From contig OU015492.1 in the NCBI GenBank assembly GCA_907164885.2, forward strand, positions 42,128,893 through 42,192,892: a DNA stretch of 64,000 nucleotides, read 5' to 3'. The notes below the pieces were generated by a model, which saw only the letters and a list, made by a program, of their open reading frames with translations, had not been told where the DNA came from and searched no databases. This document shows positions 62,621 to 64,000 of the stretch, one piece after another. The DNA is from Dolomedes plantarius (lineage: Eukaryota; Arthropoda; Arachnida; Araneae; Dolomedidae). The first letter of the stretch is position 1. Each line of letters opens with the position of its first letter. Made by a program: the position numbers and the translations under genes.

Positions 62621-63792
62621 ATCATCGCGATTACTGGCAAAATCCGAATCCGAATAACAAGTTAAAATTAAGTTTTCACAATCCGACAAACAAAGCATAA
62701 TTTTGAGTATGGCAAACATAGCCTAAAAGTTTAAGTAGAATATCCCAGTGTCTTATACCAGGATTCTTTTGAAATTGACCTAGTATGTTTATTGCGTAGC
62801 TTAGGTCTGGCCTTGTTCTACTGGCAATAAATGAAAGGCAACCAAGAATACTTCTATAAGGCATTTTTGACATTTCCTCAATGTCAGATTCTATGGTACG
62901 ACAGTCTAATCTAGACAAAATAATGCCCTTTGTGATTGGCAATGCGGAGACTGGATATCTAAATTTAGAAACTGCTTCAGATTTTTCGTATGTACTTTTT
63001 CTGATGAATAAAATGTTTACCATCCCTCTCCTCAAATTCTATACCTAAAAGTTTCTTAATTTTGTCCAATAGCTTCACATCAAATTTCTTTCAACAATGT
63101 GATGACTTCGTTTAAGTCCTCTACAGTTTTGCTAAATAAGATTGTCATCTACATAAACTAGTAGTAAGGTATTTGAGTTATAAATATAAGCACAATTACA
63201 CCATTTAAGCTTAACAAAATTTAAATCATTTAAAACTGAATCAAATTCTAAATACCATTCATGACCACATTGTTTTAAACCATATTTAGCTTTCAACAAC
63301 TTGCAAATATAGTCCTTTCTATCTTGGTCAATGAAACCTGGAGGCTGTTTCATGTATATGTCCTGATCAACTGTTGAGTACAAATAAGCACATTTAATGT
63401 CCAAGTGACAATTTATCCACTTTAACATACAAGTGAAAATAATAAAGAACATTCTAATCAAAGTAAAATTTACTACAGGACTAAAAACTAAGTTTTGTTT
63501 CTTTGATTATACCCCTGTGCAACAAGTCTTGCCTTATACCTGCAAACGACACCCTTTTAAGTTTTGCTTAAGTGTATAAACCCAGCGGCTACCTTAAATC
63601 TCTTTATTTTTAGGTACTGGAACCAATTCCCAAACTCGCCTATCTTTCATTACATTCATTTCATCTATCAAGGCTTCCTTCCATTCTTTGGATTGCGGTG
63701 ATTTGAGGGTATCATAAAAGTTTCTTGGTATTTTTACATCAATATAATTAGCTTCTGGGGAAGTATCTGGACTCTTTTTCACGCTAAAATCA
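62621..63792 (-). pseudogene. copia reverse transcriptase and start of RNase H
   Basis: Minus-strand coding in several frames. From the right: SKEWKEALIDEMNVMKDRRV and VWELVPVPKNK (63782-63594), HLDIKCAYLYSTVDQDIYMK with the first catalytic Asp, KLLKAKYGLKQCGHEWY, LLLVYVDDNLI with the YVDD box (63461-63132). Then MPYRSILGCLSFIASRTRPD and LSYAINILGQFQKNP (63035-62676). The RNase H start YSDSDFASNRD reaches the BEL insertion at 62621 and continues at 56736. Stops and frameshifts between segments show it is dead. Confidence 0.9.
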
Positions 63793-64000
63793 AGCAGCTT
63801 TTATCTTATTTAATTCCATGGTTCTTACAGTACCTTTCAGCATCATCATGAGACCTCAAACTTAACTTTGTTCCCTCAAGGCCATAATATACATCAGAGC
63901 TAGGGCTTGCCTGTCATGGAACAACTCGAATCCATGGCATATGCACGCATGGGGTTAATTTGTCGTTATCGTTTTCCGCACTATGGTTTTCATCTAGGTT
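63793..64000 (-). other. Probably upstream copia sequence
   Basis: Contains no convincing frame. Its position predicts the integrase-RT linker of the copia element, and a short match-like stretch (HDDAERYCKNHG) is readable on the minus strand, but I cannot confirm it. Confidence 0.35.

Overview
The window is AT-rich, intron-bearing-type eukaryotic DNA with no recognisable host gene. It is a dense graveyard of nested transposable elements: Helitrons, Tc1/mariner, pogo/Tigger, hAT, piggyBac, BEL/Pao, Ty1/copia, a solo LTR, tRNA-derived SINEs, several unassigned inverted-repeat elements and long (AT)n tracts. This mix is typical of an arthropod genome. A spider or other chelicerate is my best guess, but nothing in the sequence proves the taxon.

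Layout. 1-7.35 kb: two Helitrons of one family (A) in opposite orientation, tail to tail, each carrying a copy of a second family (B), with a further B copy and a third family's end at the centre. 7.8-9.3 kb: about four tandem copies of a ~375-bp satellite unit. 9.3-13.6 kb: no gene seen. 13.7-20.6 kb: a full-length Helitron on the minus strand with a broken but readable Rep-helicase gene (15.5-19.8 kb). 20.6-25 kb: repeat pieces and another Helitron 5' end. 25.1-26.6 kb: pseudogene of a multicopy protein family I cannot name. 28-30.5 kb: SINE, mariner fragment split by a hAT MITE with a perfect 8-bp target duplication, then a Helitron-B copy. 32.9-36.0 kb: two Helitrons (family C) in opposite orientation flanking a piggyBac remnant. 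36.5-38.2 kb: two inverted SINE copies and a TTAA-flanked MITE. 38.8-40.7 kb: a large palindromic Tc1/mariner-like element inside another repeat. 42.3-44 kb: two inverted-repeat elements. 45.7-48.9 kb: a 3.2-kb inverted-repeat element of unknown class containing a Tigger remnant. 49.2-51.7 kb: short inverted-repeat elements and two head-to-tail Helitrons. 52.05-54.4 kb: Tc1 element interrupted by a 1,274-bp solo LTR. 55.9-64 kb: a copia element (minus strand) interrupted inside its RNase H by a complete but inactivated BEL/Pao element (56.74-62.62 kb).

No element here has a complete intact reading frame. The most informative parts are the insertion junctions, which give a relative chronology, and three or four element families whose ends are clear but whose class I cannot assign.
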